NCBI GenBank assembly: GCA_015522955.1
Contig: WALG01000170.1
Span: 1 to 15,509, forward strand
Direction: 5' to 3'
DNA length: 15,509 nucleotides
DNA from: DHVE2 group archaeon
Lineage (GTDB): Archaea; Thermoplasmatota; Thermoplasmata; Thermoplasmatales; Aciduliprofundaceae
The translations under genes were made by a program, and so were the position numbers. The notes under the pieces are model-generated. The model did no database searches. It saw nothing but the letters and a program-made list of their open reading frames with translations, and was not told the origin of the DNA. Position 1 is the first letter of the stretch, and each line of letters begins with the position of its first letter. Below, piece by piece: positions 6,050-13,879 of this stretch.

Positions 6050-7135
6050 ATGCACGAGAAAAAGATATTTTCGGAATTGAAGGAGGATGTGGACCTCCTG
6101 CTTATCTACAATCGTGGAGGAAGCACTGTGGACCTGAACTTCTTTTACGTAACCGGGCTGGTAACTGGAGGCATTTTTGAAGGCTCCTATGCCATAGTTT
6201 ATCCAGATGAAACAAAAGTTATAACCTCGCTACTTGAGGAAACCAGCGCAAAAAAGGGTGATAACGATATTTACATTTTCCGCACTTCCAAGGAGAGAGA
6301 GGAATTACTCAAAAAACTGGTGGGCGAAGCAAAGAAAATAGGGTTGAATTATTCTTCACTTACTCTTGAAGATTTTGAGAAGATAAAGAAGAATTTGGGT
6401 GATAGAAATTATGTGGACGTGGGACAGGCGATAATGAATGCTCGAATGATCAAAGATGAGAATGAAATTAATATAATACGTGAGGCTGCGAAAATAGCAA
6501 GCGAGGTTGCAGAGATCATGCCAGATTTTATGAAGGAAGGTATGCGGGAGTATGAACTTGCTGCTAGGCTTGTTTACGAGATGCTGAAACGAGGGGCCTC
6601 TGATGTTGCATTTACCTCCATAGTTGCATTTGGAGAGAATACAGCGGAACCCCACTATGTACCGGGTGCGAGAAAATTGAAGAAGGGTGATTTTGTTCTC
6701 ATGGATTTCGGAGCCAAGTACAGAATGTACAACTCAGATACTACACGCACATTCGTGTTTGGAAAAGCATCTGAGGAGCAGAGAGAAATATATGACACCG
6801 TTTTGCGGGTGCAGGAAATGGGAATTGGGATGGTCAGAGACGGTGCAAGTGGCGCTGAGATTGATTCGAAGGTACATGACTTTATAGATTCTACAAAGTA
6901 CAAAGGGCTCATGACTCACAGCACTGGACACGGATTAGGACTTGCGGTACATGATCATGTTGGGCTCTCAAGGAATATGGATGTTACCCTCCGAGAGGGA
7001 ATGGTTATCACCGTAGAACCAGGAATCTATGTGCCAGATTTGGGCGGAGTTAGAATAGAGGATGATGTCGTTGTTAGGAAGAATAGTGCGGAGGTTCTCA
7101 CCTTTGCTAAGAAAAAGGAACTCATAGAGGTGTAA
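6050..7135 (+). CDS. M24B-family Xaa-Pro aminopeptidase/dipeptidase
   Basis: A cytosolic two-metal peptidase releasing or cleaving N-terminal residues before proline. The N-terminal creatinase-like domain (about 1-130) is followed by the pita-bread catalytic domain with all five ligands: Asp219 (MDFG), Asp230 (NSDTTR), His294 (STGHGLGL), Glu323 (VEPGIY) and Glu337 (RIEDD). His202 in EPHYVP and His301 match auxiliary histidines. At 361 aa it has the usual length of archaeal prolidase/aminopeptidase P. The choice between dipeptidase and aminopeptidase is not readable from sequence. ATG 6050 follows a TATA box at leaderless distance. The YhaM-like gene follows after 39 nt. It is the active counterpart of the ligand-less M24 homologue at 1566-2495, with which it shares the catalytic-domain layout. 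Confidence 0.9.
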   Translation: MHEKKIFSELKEDVDLLLIYNRGGSTVDLNFFYVTGLVTGGIFEGSYAIVYPDETKVITSLLEETSAKKGDNDIYIFRTSKEREELLKKLVGEAKKIGLNYSSLTLEDFEKIKKNLGDRNYVDVGQAIMNARMIKDENEINIIREAAKIASEVAEIMPDFMKEGMREYELAARLVYEMLKRGASDVAFTSIVAFGENTAEPHYVPGARKLKKGDFVLMDFGAKYRMYNSDTTRTFVFGKASEEQREIYDTVLRVQEMGIGMVRDGASGAEIDSKVHDFIDSTKYKGLMTHSTGHGLGLAVHDHVGLSRNMDVTLREGMVITVEPGIYVPDLGGVRIEDDVVVRKNSAEVLTFAKKKELIEV

Positions 7136-7140
7136 CGAAA

Positions 7141-7148
7141 AGTATATC
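7141..7148 (+). promoter_or_regulatory. Possible TATA box before the OB/HD exonuclease gene
   Basis: AGTATATC, preceded by GAAAA, is centred about 30 nt upstream of ATG 7175 inside the 39-nt gap after the peptidase. The gene could be co-transcribed with the peptidase instead. The call is weak. Confidence 0.3.
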
Positions 7149-7174
7149 TCCTCTTGTGACATATTAAAAGTATC

Positions 7175-8122
7175 ATGGATAAATTCGTGAAGGATCTGAG
7201 GGAAGGAGAATCTGTAGATTTGCCTCTTGCCGTAAGAAAAAAACTTGGTCTTAGAGAATATCGCAGCAGATTCGGAAAATATTTCATTATCGAGGCTGGA
7301 GACCGTACAGGAAATCTGATGATTAAATACTGGGGAAGAGATGATAGTGTTACCGAGGAATTATATAATGAGATAAAAGAAGGCTCTGTTCTTAGGGTTA
7401 GAGGAACATATCAGCGGGATGCCATGCCCTACATCTCGGTGGATGCCGATTATGATGACCTTGAAATTATGGCGAATTATGAGCCGGAGAGATTTGTACC
7501 CATTGCAGAGAATATTGAGGATGTAATGAAAGATATAATGCATCTGGTGGAAAGTGTGGAAAATCCATATTTTGAGAAACTGCTTGATATGTTCTTCTCT
7601 GACGCTGAATTTGTGGAGGATTTCAAAACCTCTCCTGGATCAGCCCATGATGTTTACGCATATCTTGGGGGACTGGCAGAACATACTAGAAATGTGGCAT
7701 TAATATGTCAAGAATTATCTAAGATTTACAACTTAAATCGTGACCTTCTGTTAACGGCCGCATTGCTCCACGATATTGGAAAAATAGAATCCTATGAGGT
7801 AGATACAAGTATAAAAACCCGTGATACCGGGAAATTACTGGGCCATACAGTTATTGGTTACAATATGGTTGAAGCAAAAATAAGAGGAATCGTGGATTTT
7901 CCTGCTATGCTGAAGGAGCAACTGCTTCATGCCATAGTGGCTCATCACTCCCCTATTGTGGACAATGTACCTCAGAGAATACGCACACGTGAGGCATATG
8001 CACTTTTTTACGCGAATCTTCTTGATATCTCGCTAAAAGAGTTTGAGATGGAGGGTGAAGAATGGGCATACTCGCGAAGAATGGGAAGGGAAATATACCT
8101 GGGATTAGAGCAAAACTTGTGA
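7175..8122 (+). CDS. YhaM-like OB-fold/HD-domain 3'-5' exoribonuclease
   Basis: Domain order and length (315 aa) match YhaM-type exonucleases: an N-terminal OB-fold (about 15-100, with GNLMIKYWG and VLRVRGTY strands) for single-stranded nucleic acid, then an HD phosphohydrolase domain. The metal set is visible: His170 (LAEHT), His199-Asp200 (LLHDIGK), His224, His252/His257 (HAIVAHH) and Asp284 (NLLDIS). YhaM of Bacillus degrades RNA or DNA 3' to 5' with Mn or Co; the archaeal substrate is inferred. ATG 7175 has no clear ribosome-binding site; a TATA-like AGTATATC lies about 30 nt upstream. The 3' end carries the ribosome-binding site and first 20 codons of the Pcc1 gene, so expression of the two is linked. 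Confidence 0.85.
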   Translation: MDKFVKDLREGESVDLPLAVRKKLGLREYRSRFGKYFIIEAGDRTGNLMIKYWGRDDSVTEELYNEIKEGSVLRVRGTYQRDAMPYISVDADYDDLEIMANYEPERFVPIAENIEDVMKDIMHLVESVENPYFEKLLDMFFSDAEFVEDFKTSPGSAHDVYAYLGGLAEHTRNVALICQELSKIYNLNRDLLLTAALLHDIGKIESYEVDTSIKTRDTGKLLGHTVIGYNMVEAKIRGIVDFPAMLKEQLLHAIVAHHSPIVDNVPQRIRTREAYALFYANLLDISLKEFEMEGEEWAYSRRMGREIYLGLEQNL

Positions 8123-8322
8123 TGGAATGGGAAAGTGAGGAAAAGGCAGAAGATATATTGAGAAGCATAGCGGCGGATAATTACGAGTTTGTTAAATGTC
8201 ATCGAGAAGGGAAGAGCATAATATGCGAAAGTTCTGCCAATAGAGCAGCCACACTACTTCACACTTTGGATGACCTCATCTCCTGTGTGCTCGTGGCCGA
8301 TGAGGTCTATCGTAGTACCTAA
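8062..8322 (+). CDS. pcc1: KEOPS complex subunit Pcc1
   Basis: A small alpha/beta protein of the Pcc1/CTAG family, the dimerising subunit of KEOPS, which makes the t6A modification of ANN-decoding tRNAs together with Kae1, Bud32 and Cgi121. The pattern is strand AKLVMEW, helix EKAEDILRSI, central strand pair, then a long C-terminal helix (NRAATLLHTLDDLISCVLVAD). The start is the odd point: the GTG at 8119 or ATG at 8122, which would give a neat stop-start overlap, would cut strand 1. ATG 8062 keeps it and has a strong GGAGGGTGA at 8050-8058, so the gene overlaps the exonuclease by 61 nt. Its 3' end also overlaps the opposite-strand PrsW gene by 47 nt. Residues 1-14 have no counterpart that I know in other Pcc1 proteins. 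Confidence 0.8.
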   Translation: MGILAKNGKGNIPGIRAKLVMEWESEEKAEDILRSIAADNYEFVKCHREGKSIICESSANRAATLLHTLDDLISCVLVADEVYRST

Positions 8323-9043
8323 TTTTTCTTCGTATATACGAAAAAGCAGTGATTCCATAGAAAATTCCAATACCTAAGGGAAATAGGTAAACTAGAGGAT
8401 TTATACCACTCAGAATTATTGGTATAGATGCAATGACATTGAATGAGGAATGCATTCCCACCGCGGTGAGATATCCCCCGAGCAAGGAGCCACGGTGAAA
8501 TTTATGTAATGAGTAACCAAGACCACTCATGGCAGTGGCACTTCCGTGAAGCAAAGCAGAGGATACAGAGCGTATTATTGAAACAGTTAGCCATGCAGTA
8601 AAGCCTCCAGATATGAGAGCAGAAATCTCGTAGAGCAGGTTTTCCATAGATGCAAATCCGAACCCCGAGGATGCTCCATAAACTATACCATCTTCAATCT
8701 CGTCAATTTCTCTACGGGACACAGTTATTCCGTAAATTTTTGTTGCCTCCTCTATAAAGGGTGCAATAAGCCCCGCAATGATGATGGCATTTATACTTGC
8801 CTCATTCTTGGCTATTAACTCATATCCTCTTAGAAAATCTAGGGATGAAGAATAAAAATGCACAAGGATAACTTCAAGAATTGCAGCCATACCTATTCCC
8901 ACGGTGGCTCCTCCAATGAAGGAGCGAAATACCGCGCGCCATGGCTCTCTCTCATAGCGTTCAGTGTTACGAATCCATGCCATGTATAGAAGTGGTGGAA
9001 AAAATGCAACAGTGACTATCACGCTGAGAGACAGAAAGTCCAT
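8276..9043 (-). CDS. PrsW-like intramembrane protease (CPBP/M82 superfamily)
   Basis: A membrane protein with about seven or eight hydrophobic segments and PrsW motifs in order (counted from the long frame at 9058; subtract 5 for the chosen start): EEATK (103-107), EDGIVYGASSGFGFASMEN (122-140), Arg163, HG (171-172) and His203 in GMHSSFN. PrsW of Bacillus cleaves the anti-sigma factor RsiW; archaea have no such partner, so the substrate here is unknown. The C-terminus ends in a basic tail (RRKIRYYDRPHRPRAHRR). I chose ATG 9043 because a TATA box is centred about 27 nt upstream, whereas the longer frame begins at a TTG (9058) without a ribosome-binding site. The gene is monocistronic and its last 47 nt overlap pcc1. 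Confidence 0.8.
   Translation of the reverse strand: MDFLSLSVIVTVAFFPPLLYMAWIRNTERYEREPWRAVFRSFIGGATVGIGMAAILEVILVHFYSSSLDFLRGYELIAKNEASINAIIIAGLIAPFIEEATKIYGITVSRREIDEIEDGIVYGASSGFGFASMENLLYEISALISGGFTAWLTVSIIRSVSSALLHGSATAMSGLGYSLHKFHRGSLLGGYLTAVGMHSSFNVIASIPIILSGINPLVYLFPLGIGIFYGITAFSYIRRKIRYYDRPHRPRAHRR
8321..8330 (+). terminator. Possible T-rich terminator after pcc1
   Basis: AATTTTTCTT begins at the pcc1 stop codon. Archaeal termination commonly occurs at such T-runs without a hairpin. No stem is seen. The run lies inside the opposite-strand PrsW coding sequence, so it may be coincidental. Confidence 0.25.
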
Positions 9044-9064
9044 AGAGTGTAAACGCAATTCAGG

Positions 9065-9075
9065 AATTTATAATT
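9065..9075 (-). promoter_or_regulatory. TATA box of the PrsW-like gene
   Basis: The minus strand reads AATTATAAATT, centred about 27 nt before ATG 9043, in the 34-nt gap after the glycosylase stop. It supports a separate, leaderless PrsW transcript. Confidence 0.5.
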
Positions 9076-9077
9076 TC

Positions 9078-9710
9078 TCATTTGAAGACGTACCCTGTGG
9101 CAAGATACCATAAAAGAAGATCCATATGAGAGATGGGTATGCCTATTCCCCTGCAATAGTTTCTCATTATCCCTTCTATCTCAAGATATCTTTTTCGACT
9201 TAAACTCGTGGGAATGGAGTCTATGACTCCTAGTACATGGAGATTTCTGAGAATATGGCGGTCCAGAATGGCCATATTCTCTCCGAGACCAATATTTCTC
9301 AGGAAATGGCTTGCTTCCTTGTACCCCATTCCCCGGATATGTTTTACCAGATACTCCCGTATCTCAAAGGGGTTGCTAATTGAGTTAAGTTTTTCTCTGA
9401 GCCTCAATTTTCCCTCTCGGGTAAAAAAATCTCTTGCCAGTATGATGTTTTTTGCCTTGGTATACTTGAATCTTACACCGTTAAGATATCTCAAAATATC
9501 ATTGTAATCCCCCTCATAAAGTACTTTGCTTTCCATCATTTCTTCAATAGCACTCCAGCATACACGGGCCTTTGATTGAGGGGTAAGAAGGCAAAAGGCA
9601 AGTTCTCCGAAAATTCTTCTCTCCGATGCATTCTCCCACAGGGTGCGAAACTCCCGTATTCTCTTTTCTATGGCCTCCCTGATTTCTTCATATTTTGAAC
9701 GCAGGTCCAT
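9078..9710 (-). CDS. ogg: 8-oxoguanine DNA glycosylase/AP lyase, archaeal Ogg2 type
   Basis: A bifunctional base-excision repair enzyme that removes 8-oxoguanine and nicks the abasic site. The helix-hairpin-helix segment GMGYKEASHFLRNIG carries the Schiff-base Lys131, followed by Asp150 in ILDRHIL; numbering is from the chosen start. The protein ends in TGYVFK: a C-terminal Lys is the hallmark of Ogg2 (as in the Methanocaldococcus enzyme), where its carboxylate end contacts the damaged base. From ATG 9710 the protein has 210 residues, matching the family's roughly 207; the longer frame from GTG 9758 adds 16 polar residues, overlaps the NAD kinase end and is less likely, although an AGGTGG lies upstream of it. 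It is the last gene of the leftward run starting at 15441. A perfect inverted repeat covers the Asp150 codons. Confidence 0.9.
   Translation of the reverse strand: MDLRSKYEEIREAIEKRIREFRTLWENASERRIFGELAFCLLTPQSKARVCWSAIEEMMESKVLYEGDYNDILRYLNGVRFKYTKAKNIILARDFFTREGKLRLREKLNSISNPFEIREYLVKHIRGMGYKEASHFLRNIGLGENMAILDRHILRNLHVLGVIDSIPTSLSRKRYLEIEGIMRNYCRGIGIPISHMDLLLWYLATGYVFK
9249..9281. repeat. Perfect 11-bp inverted repeat inside the glycosylase gene
   Basis: GAGAATATGGC at 9249-9259 and GCCATATTCTC at 9271-9281 are exact reverse complements, separated by 11 nt. The sequence encodes the active-site segment around Asp150 of the glycosylase (ENMAILDRHIL), so codon choice is partly constrained. 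In the mRNA it could form an 11-bp hairpin. Confidence 0.7.
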
Positions 9711-9741
9711 TGAAGATGTATTAATTTGTGGATTATAATCT

Positions 9742-10863
9742 TTATCCTGGCTCAACACGATACATCCACCTCTCCCTGTACCCTGTGATAACCCGATACC
9801 AACCGGATAGTTTTATGTCTAAATCTCTGTCATCCGTATCCACCAGAAAGGGCTTGCCTCTCAGATTTATGATTTTTTGCTGAGTGGCTACGATTATTAT
9901 ACCATTTTTTCCGTCTACCTCACGTATAACGTTAGGACTAATCTGCTGATTTCCCCGCCCCAAGAGATACCCTTGGCCACCAATTGGGCTAACTATTATC
10001 TTTGCCTTTTTGCCCCGGATTATTTCAAGAATTTTCTTCTCGTTCAGGTCCATGCCTACAACATCACCCTTATGGACTATATCCACGCCTAATAGTGAAT
10101 ATCTGCATCCCATTTTTTTGAGAATCATTTTTGTGGTTGTGCCTGGACCTATAATGTAGTGAATATTATCACGCATATTCTCGAGTATGTCGGTTGCAAT
10201 ACCCTCTTGATTAATGCGCTCATGGATAGAGGTAAGAGATTTCCCACCCACAACGTATCTTCTCTGATATGGAACCCTTAGATAGCCGTATAGTTTGACT
10301 GCAAACACGCCCCTTCTGAACTTTTCTTCATCTATGTCCATGACCTCCCTTTCCATGGTGTCTATTATTTTGCCTTCTAAATACTGAAGTGCCAGTTCTC
10401 CACCTTTCTCAGGACTGGATGCGAAAACGGCAGAATACATTTTTACACCTGCTGGAATTCCTATGCTCGGAATCTCTAGGGCCACAGCATCGTAAATATC
10501 CCGTGCAGTTCCATCTCCTCCAACAAATATTATGAGGGAGCAACCATTACGAAGCATTCTTATGGCGGCAGTTTTTGTATCTTGGGGTGAAGTTTTGGCA
10601 GAGGCAGGGGTGCCTACCACTCTTGTTCTAAAACCGTAATCTTTGGCTGCGATCTCTCCCATCTCTCCAGCATATGTGAGAATCTCAATGTTGTTCCGAA
10701 GGGGCAGCAGTTTCTGGAGCATTCTCTTTGCTCTTTCCTGAGCCCAGGGCTTAGCACCCAGTGCCACGGCCCTCTTCACAGTATCCCAGCCATCTGTACC
10801 CTTTAGACCCACTCTTCCGCCCATACCGGCTATGGGATTAATGATTAGGCCAACTCTTCTTAT
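9742..10863 (-). CDS. COG3199-type ATP/polyphosphate-dependent NAD kinase, probably with an ATA start
   Basis: Phosphorylates NAD to NADP (family knowledge). The NAD kinase motif GGDGTARD sits at residues 115-122 from the chosen start, and GPGTTTK (about 242-248) and the GGQGYLLGRGNQQ region match the COG3199 branch, longer (about 370 aa) than classical NadK. The first in-frame ATG (10824) lies inside the conserved N-terminal motif, cutting off VGLIINPIAG, whose codons continue upstream without ATG, GTG or TTG to a stop at 10867-10869. An ATA at 10863 overlaps the gcvPB stop as ATAA and has GGGGAGGT 7 nt upstream, ideal spacing, so I infer initiation at ATA. A sequencing error is the alternative. 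It follows gcvPB in the operon and its 3' end is close to the glycosylase. Confidence 0.85.
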   Translation of the reverse strand: MRRVGLIINPIAGMGGRVGLKGTDGWDTVKRAVALGAKPWAQERAKRMLQKLLPLRNNIEILTYAGEMGEIAAKDYGFRTRVVGTPASAKTSPQDTKTAAIRMLRNGCSLIIFVGGDGTARDIYDAVALEIPSIGIPAGVKMYSAVFASSPEKGGELALQYLEGKIIDTMEREVMDIDEEKFRRGVFAVKLYGYLRVPYQRRYVVGGKSLTSIHERINQEGIATDILENMRDNIHYIIGPGTTTKMILKKMGCRYSLLGVDIVHKGDVVGMDLNEKKILEIIRGKKAKIIVSPIGGQGYLLGRGNQQISPNVIREVDGKNGIIIVATQQKIINLRGKPFLVDTDDRDLDIKLSGWYRVITGYRERWMYRVEPG

Positions 10864-12440
10864 TTCTCATACCTCCCCTTTGATTTATGCTTTCTAAGAT
10901 ATACTCTCCAGGTTGGTGCCCATTTTTCAGGGTCTTCAAAGAAACTCATATCTTCAATTTTATGAATAACACTTCTGTGGGGTGCGTTTTTAATTACCTC
11001 CGGATTCTCATAGGCTTCTCTGGAGATGGTTCTAAGAGCCTCGATATATTCATCTAGGTCATCCTTGGAGTATGACTCGGTGGGCTCAATGGTAAAGGGC
11101 TCGGGGACAATCCATGGATGATGGCTCGTCCATAGATGGAAACCAAAATCGGTTATGCGACGAACCACATCTTCCACTGTGATGCCGGTTTCTTCTCTCA
11201 GTTTTTGGAAGGAATATCTGGTCTGACTCACCCTCCATGGTGTTTTTGGAAAAGAAATTTCAGTGCCTCGTACCTCTTTGAGGATCCTTTTAACCATGTA
11301 GTTGTTGTTGAGCACAGCAACCCGAGATACCTCTTTGAGTCCTCCTTCTCCCAAACTGCGTATCCAGGCATAGGCCCTCAGAACCACAGGGAAAACACCG
11401 TAAAATTCTCTTACTTTACCTATGCTATTCCTCAGATTATAATTGAGATAATAGAAATCTTTTTCTGCATCATGGTCCACAACCGGTACCGGAAGGAAAG
11501 ATTCCAAGGATTTCACGACGCCCACAGCACCCAGTCCGGGACCACCGCATCCATGTGGTGAGGAAAACGTCTTGTGAAGATTGTAAAATCCCATATCAAA
11601 ACCTAAATCTATGCTCCTCACTATACCAAGCAGACCATTGGCATTGGCCTGGTCGTAGGCACAGAGTCCTCCAACCTCATGAACAATCTCTGTCATCTCC
11701 CTCACGTGGGGATTGAAAATTTCTGTATCTTCGGGATTGCATATTATCATCCCGGCAGTTCTCTCAGATACCGTTTCTTTAAAAGCCTCAAAATCTGGCA
11801 ATCCTGTTTCGGGGTCGGGAGGAATATCTATAACCTTGAAACCCTTGAGTTTGGCGGTGGCGGCATCGGAGGGATGGGAGAGGAGCGTGGTGATTATCTC
11901 ATCCTTTTCTTGATTTCCATTTACCTGATGATATTTGTAAATTATGGATGCCATGGTGTAAAGTGCATGGGAACCACCACCTGGCTGAAAAACGAATCTG
12001 GAAAAGCCCGAGAGTTCCCGGAGCATGAGGTCTAGGTTGTATATTATTTCTAAAGCACCCTGTACCGTTTCTTCTGGCTGAAGGGGATGCAACTCGGTTA
12101 CCTTGGGAGATTTTGCCAATATATCGTTGATTTTCGGGTTATATTTCATGGTGCAGGTGCCTTGCCCGATATCTATATTCACGTCCACTCCCAGCGTTTG
12201 CTGGGATAAACGCATATAGTGCCTCAGAACCCTTACCTGAGCAACCTCAGGTAAACTCGGAGGTGCTTTTCTCTTCATATGTGGTGGAAGATCCAATAGA
12301 GCATTACCCGCGAGTTTCTCTATCTCTCTTTCCACGCGAGGTACCAGTATGCCTCTCTCACCGGGGGTGCTCAATTCAAATATTATCGGCTCATCCCATT
12401 TCGCCTGATGAAAGTTTTTTCTTAACTTAACAACTCCCAT
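10860..12440 (-). CDS. gcvPB: Glycine decarboxylase (P-protein) subunit 2-like PLP enzyme
   Basis: The PLP-binding subunit of a split P-protein; Lys290 in NLHKTFSSPHGCGGPG is the Schiff-base lysine and this segment is fully conserved. At 526 aa it is slightly longer than usual. The P-protein decarboxylates glycine and passes aminomethyl to the lipoyl H-protein. Here other signature stretches differ: the usual PLGSCTMKYNP reads IGQGTCTMKYNP (91-102), and the region normally reading SAHGTNPAS is LSHPSDAAT (187-195). No GcvT, GcvH or lipoylation gene is nearby. Glycine decarboxylation is therefore the default but unproven reaction. Start ATG 12440 has an excellent AGGAGGTGA embedded in the end of gcvPA, 4 nt apart. 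The stop overlaps the proposed ATA start of the NAD kinase. Confidence 0.8.
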   Translation of the reverse strand: MGVVKLRKNFHQAKWDEPIIFELSTPGERGILVPRVEREIEKLAGNALLDLPPHMKRKAPPSLPEVAQVRVLRHYMRLSQQTLGVDVNIDIGQGTCTMKYNPKINDILAKSPKVTELHPLQPEETVQGALEIIYNLDLMLRELSGFSRFVFQPGGGSHALYTMASIIYKYHQVNGNQEKDEIITTLLSHPSDAATAKLKGFKVIDIPPDPETGLPDFEAFKETVSERTAGMIICNPEDTEIFNPHVREMTEIVHEVGGLCAYDQANANGLLGIVRSIDLGFDMGFYNLHKTFSSPHGCGGPGLGAVGVVKSLESFLPVPVVDHDAEKDFYYLNYNLRNSIGKVREFYGVFPVVLRAYAWIRSLGEGGLKEVSRVAVLNNNYMVKRILKEVRGTEISFPKTPWRVSQTRYSFQKLREETGITVEDVVRRITDFGFHLWTSHHPWIVPEPFTIEPTESYSKDDLDEYIEALRTISREAYENPEVIKNAPHRSVIHKIEDMSFFEDPEKWAPTWRVYLRKHKSKGRYEK

Positions 12441-12444
12441 TTTT

Positions 12445-13863
12445 TCACCTCCTTACGATATTCTCCAAAGCGTCACGCAAACGGTCGATATCCTCCTTTG
12501 TGTGAATCTCTGTTATGCAGTATAATGCAGACTCTCCAAGTTCTGAGAAACGCAGGGAAAGGTCTATGCCTCCCAGAATTCCATAATCAAGGAGTTTTCT
12601 GTTTATTTCCTTAACTTTCCTGCCCGTGGAATTGAAGTCCACCACAAACTCCTTGAAATGGGGCGCTTTAAATCTGGGAACTACAATACCATCTATTTCA
12701 GATAGAACTTTCATTGCGTATTTTACTCTCTTGAGAATGCCCTCTCCAACTTCTCTCATTCCATGGGGGCCCATGAGGGCAAGATACACCCCTGCCACTA
12801 TGCCCCACAGTGCCGTGGCGGTACCTACAAATTCTTTGGATTCTCCGGGGGTTTCCCTCACCATGAAGGATGTTCTTCCAAAGGCGACATCTCCAAATCC
12901 ATACTCTCCCTCCGTAACCGTGTTTGCTATGCCAAATATGCGATATGGAATCTCTCTTACAAATTCAGGTTCATCTCTTGTGGCAACAAAACCTGCGAGT
13001 CCGCCACCAAAATTCATATGATTGCCCAGGGGCTGCAACTCGCCACACACTATATCAGCACCATAGTGACTTGGGGGCTCTATAATTCCGAGGGAAATAG
13101 GGTCCACACCTACAACCACAAGTGAGCCCTTTTCATGGGCAATCTCTGCAATTTCTTCACCCTGTGTCTCTATGAATCCAAGATAAGATGGGTTTTCAAA
13201 ATATACCGCTGCCACATCGCTGGAAATTGATTTTTTTAACTCATCAAGGTCCATAAGGCCACTGATGGAGTTATGCTTAATCCATCTTATTTTGAGATGT
13301 GGCTCTACATAATTTTCAATAATTTTCCTTCTCTCTGGAGAGATTGTATCCACAATAAGTACCTCTTTTCTCCCCGTAATGCGGCTTGCCATCCGTAATG
13401 ATGTTCCTGCAGCATGGCCCCAACTGTAAATGGGTACGCTTACCACGTCCATATCCAGAAGTTCGGCCATAAGGCTCTCATATTCAAATAGAGATTGCCA
13501 TCTTCCATGGTCCTCGTAGGGCTCTCCAGCATACGCTGTCAGAAACTCACCTCTGGAGGCTATTTCATCGCAGATTGCAGGCACGTAGTGGGGCCAGGTT
13601 CCTCCTCCGAGAAAGCATAGGTATTCCTCGCAACTTACATTTTTTGAAAGCACCTTGCTTATATGTCTTTTAAGAAGATACTCCGAGTCCAGCGGTTCTG
13701 GAAGATTCATCTTTCCTTTATATTGCAGTTTTCTGGGTATTATGCGCTCAAAAAGTTCATCTATGCTTGAAACTCCTATTTCCTGCAACATCTCCTTCTG
13801 CACACGGGGATGAGAATTGGGGATATAGGGATGTGCTCTATTTTTTACTATATTTTCCACCAT
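12445..13863 (-). CDS. gcvPA: Glycine decarboxylase (P-protein) subunit 1-like protein
   Basis: The partner subunit of the split P-protein (472 aa; typical about 440-450). FLGGGTWPHYVPA (84-96) and RGEFLTAY (104-111) are clearly P-protein. However, the following block that normally reads TPYQPEVSQGTLQ is AGEPYEDHGRWQS (112-124), and the NASMYDGATA block is SVPIYSWGHA (142-151). Both sit near the PLP and substrate side in known structures, so substrate specificity may have shifted (inference). ATG 13863 follows GAGGTGAT about 4 nt upstream. It starts 16 nt after the second SDR and is followed by gcvPB after 4 nt, so a heteromeric complex with that product is expected. Confidence 0.8.
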   Translation of the reverse strand: MVENIVKNRAHPYIPNSHPRVQKEMLQEIGVSSIDELFERIIPRKLQYKGKMNLPEPLDSEYLLKRHISKVLSKNVSCEEYLCFLGGGTWPHYVPAICDEIASRGEFLTAYAGEPYEDHGRWQSLFEYESLMAELLDMDVVSVPIYSWGHAAGTSLRMASRITGRKEVLIVDTISPERRKIIENYVEPHLKIRWIKHNSISGLMDLDELKKSISSDVAAVYFENPSYLGFIETQGEEIAEIAHEKGSLVVVGVDPISLGIIEPPSHYGADIVCGELQPLGNHMNFGGGLAGFVATRDEPEFVREIPYRIFGIANTVTEGEYGFGDVAFGRTSFMVRETPGESKEFVGTATALWGIVAGVYLALMGPHGMREVGEGILKRVKYAMKVLSEIDGIVVPRFKAPHFKEFVVDFNSTGRKVKEINRKLLDYGILGGIDLSLRFSELGESALYCITEIHTKEDIDRLRDALENIVRR

Positions 13864-13879
13864 AATATCACCTCATTTT

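Noticed and set aside
12626..13125. Overlapping plus-strand open frames opposite gcvPA
   Set aside because: They are proline- and serine-rich shadows of a conserved gene, without a promoter or ribosome-binding site.
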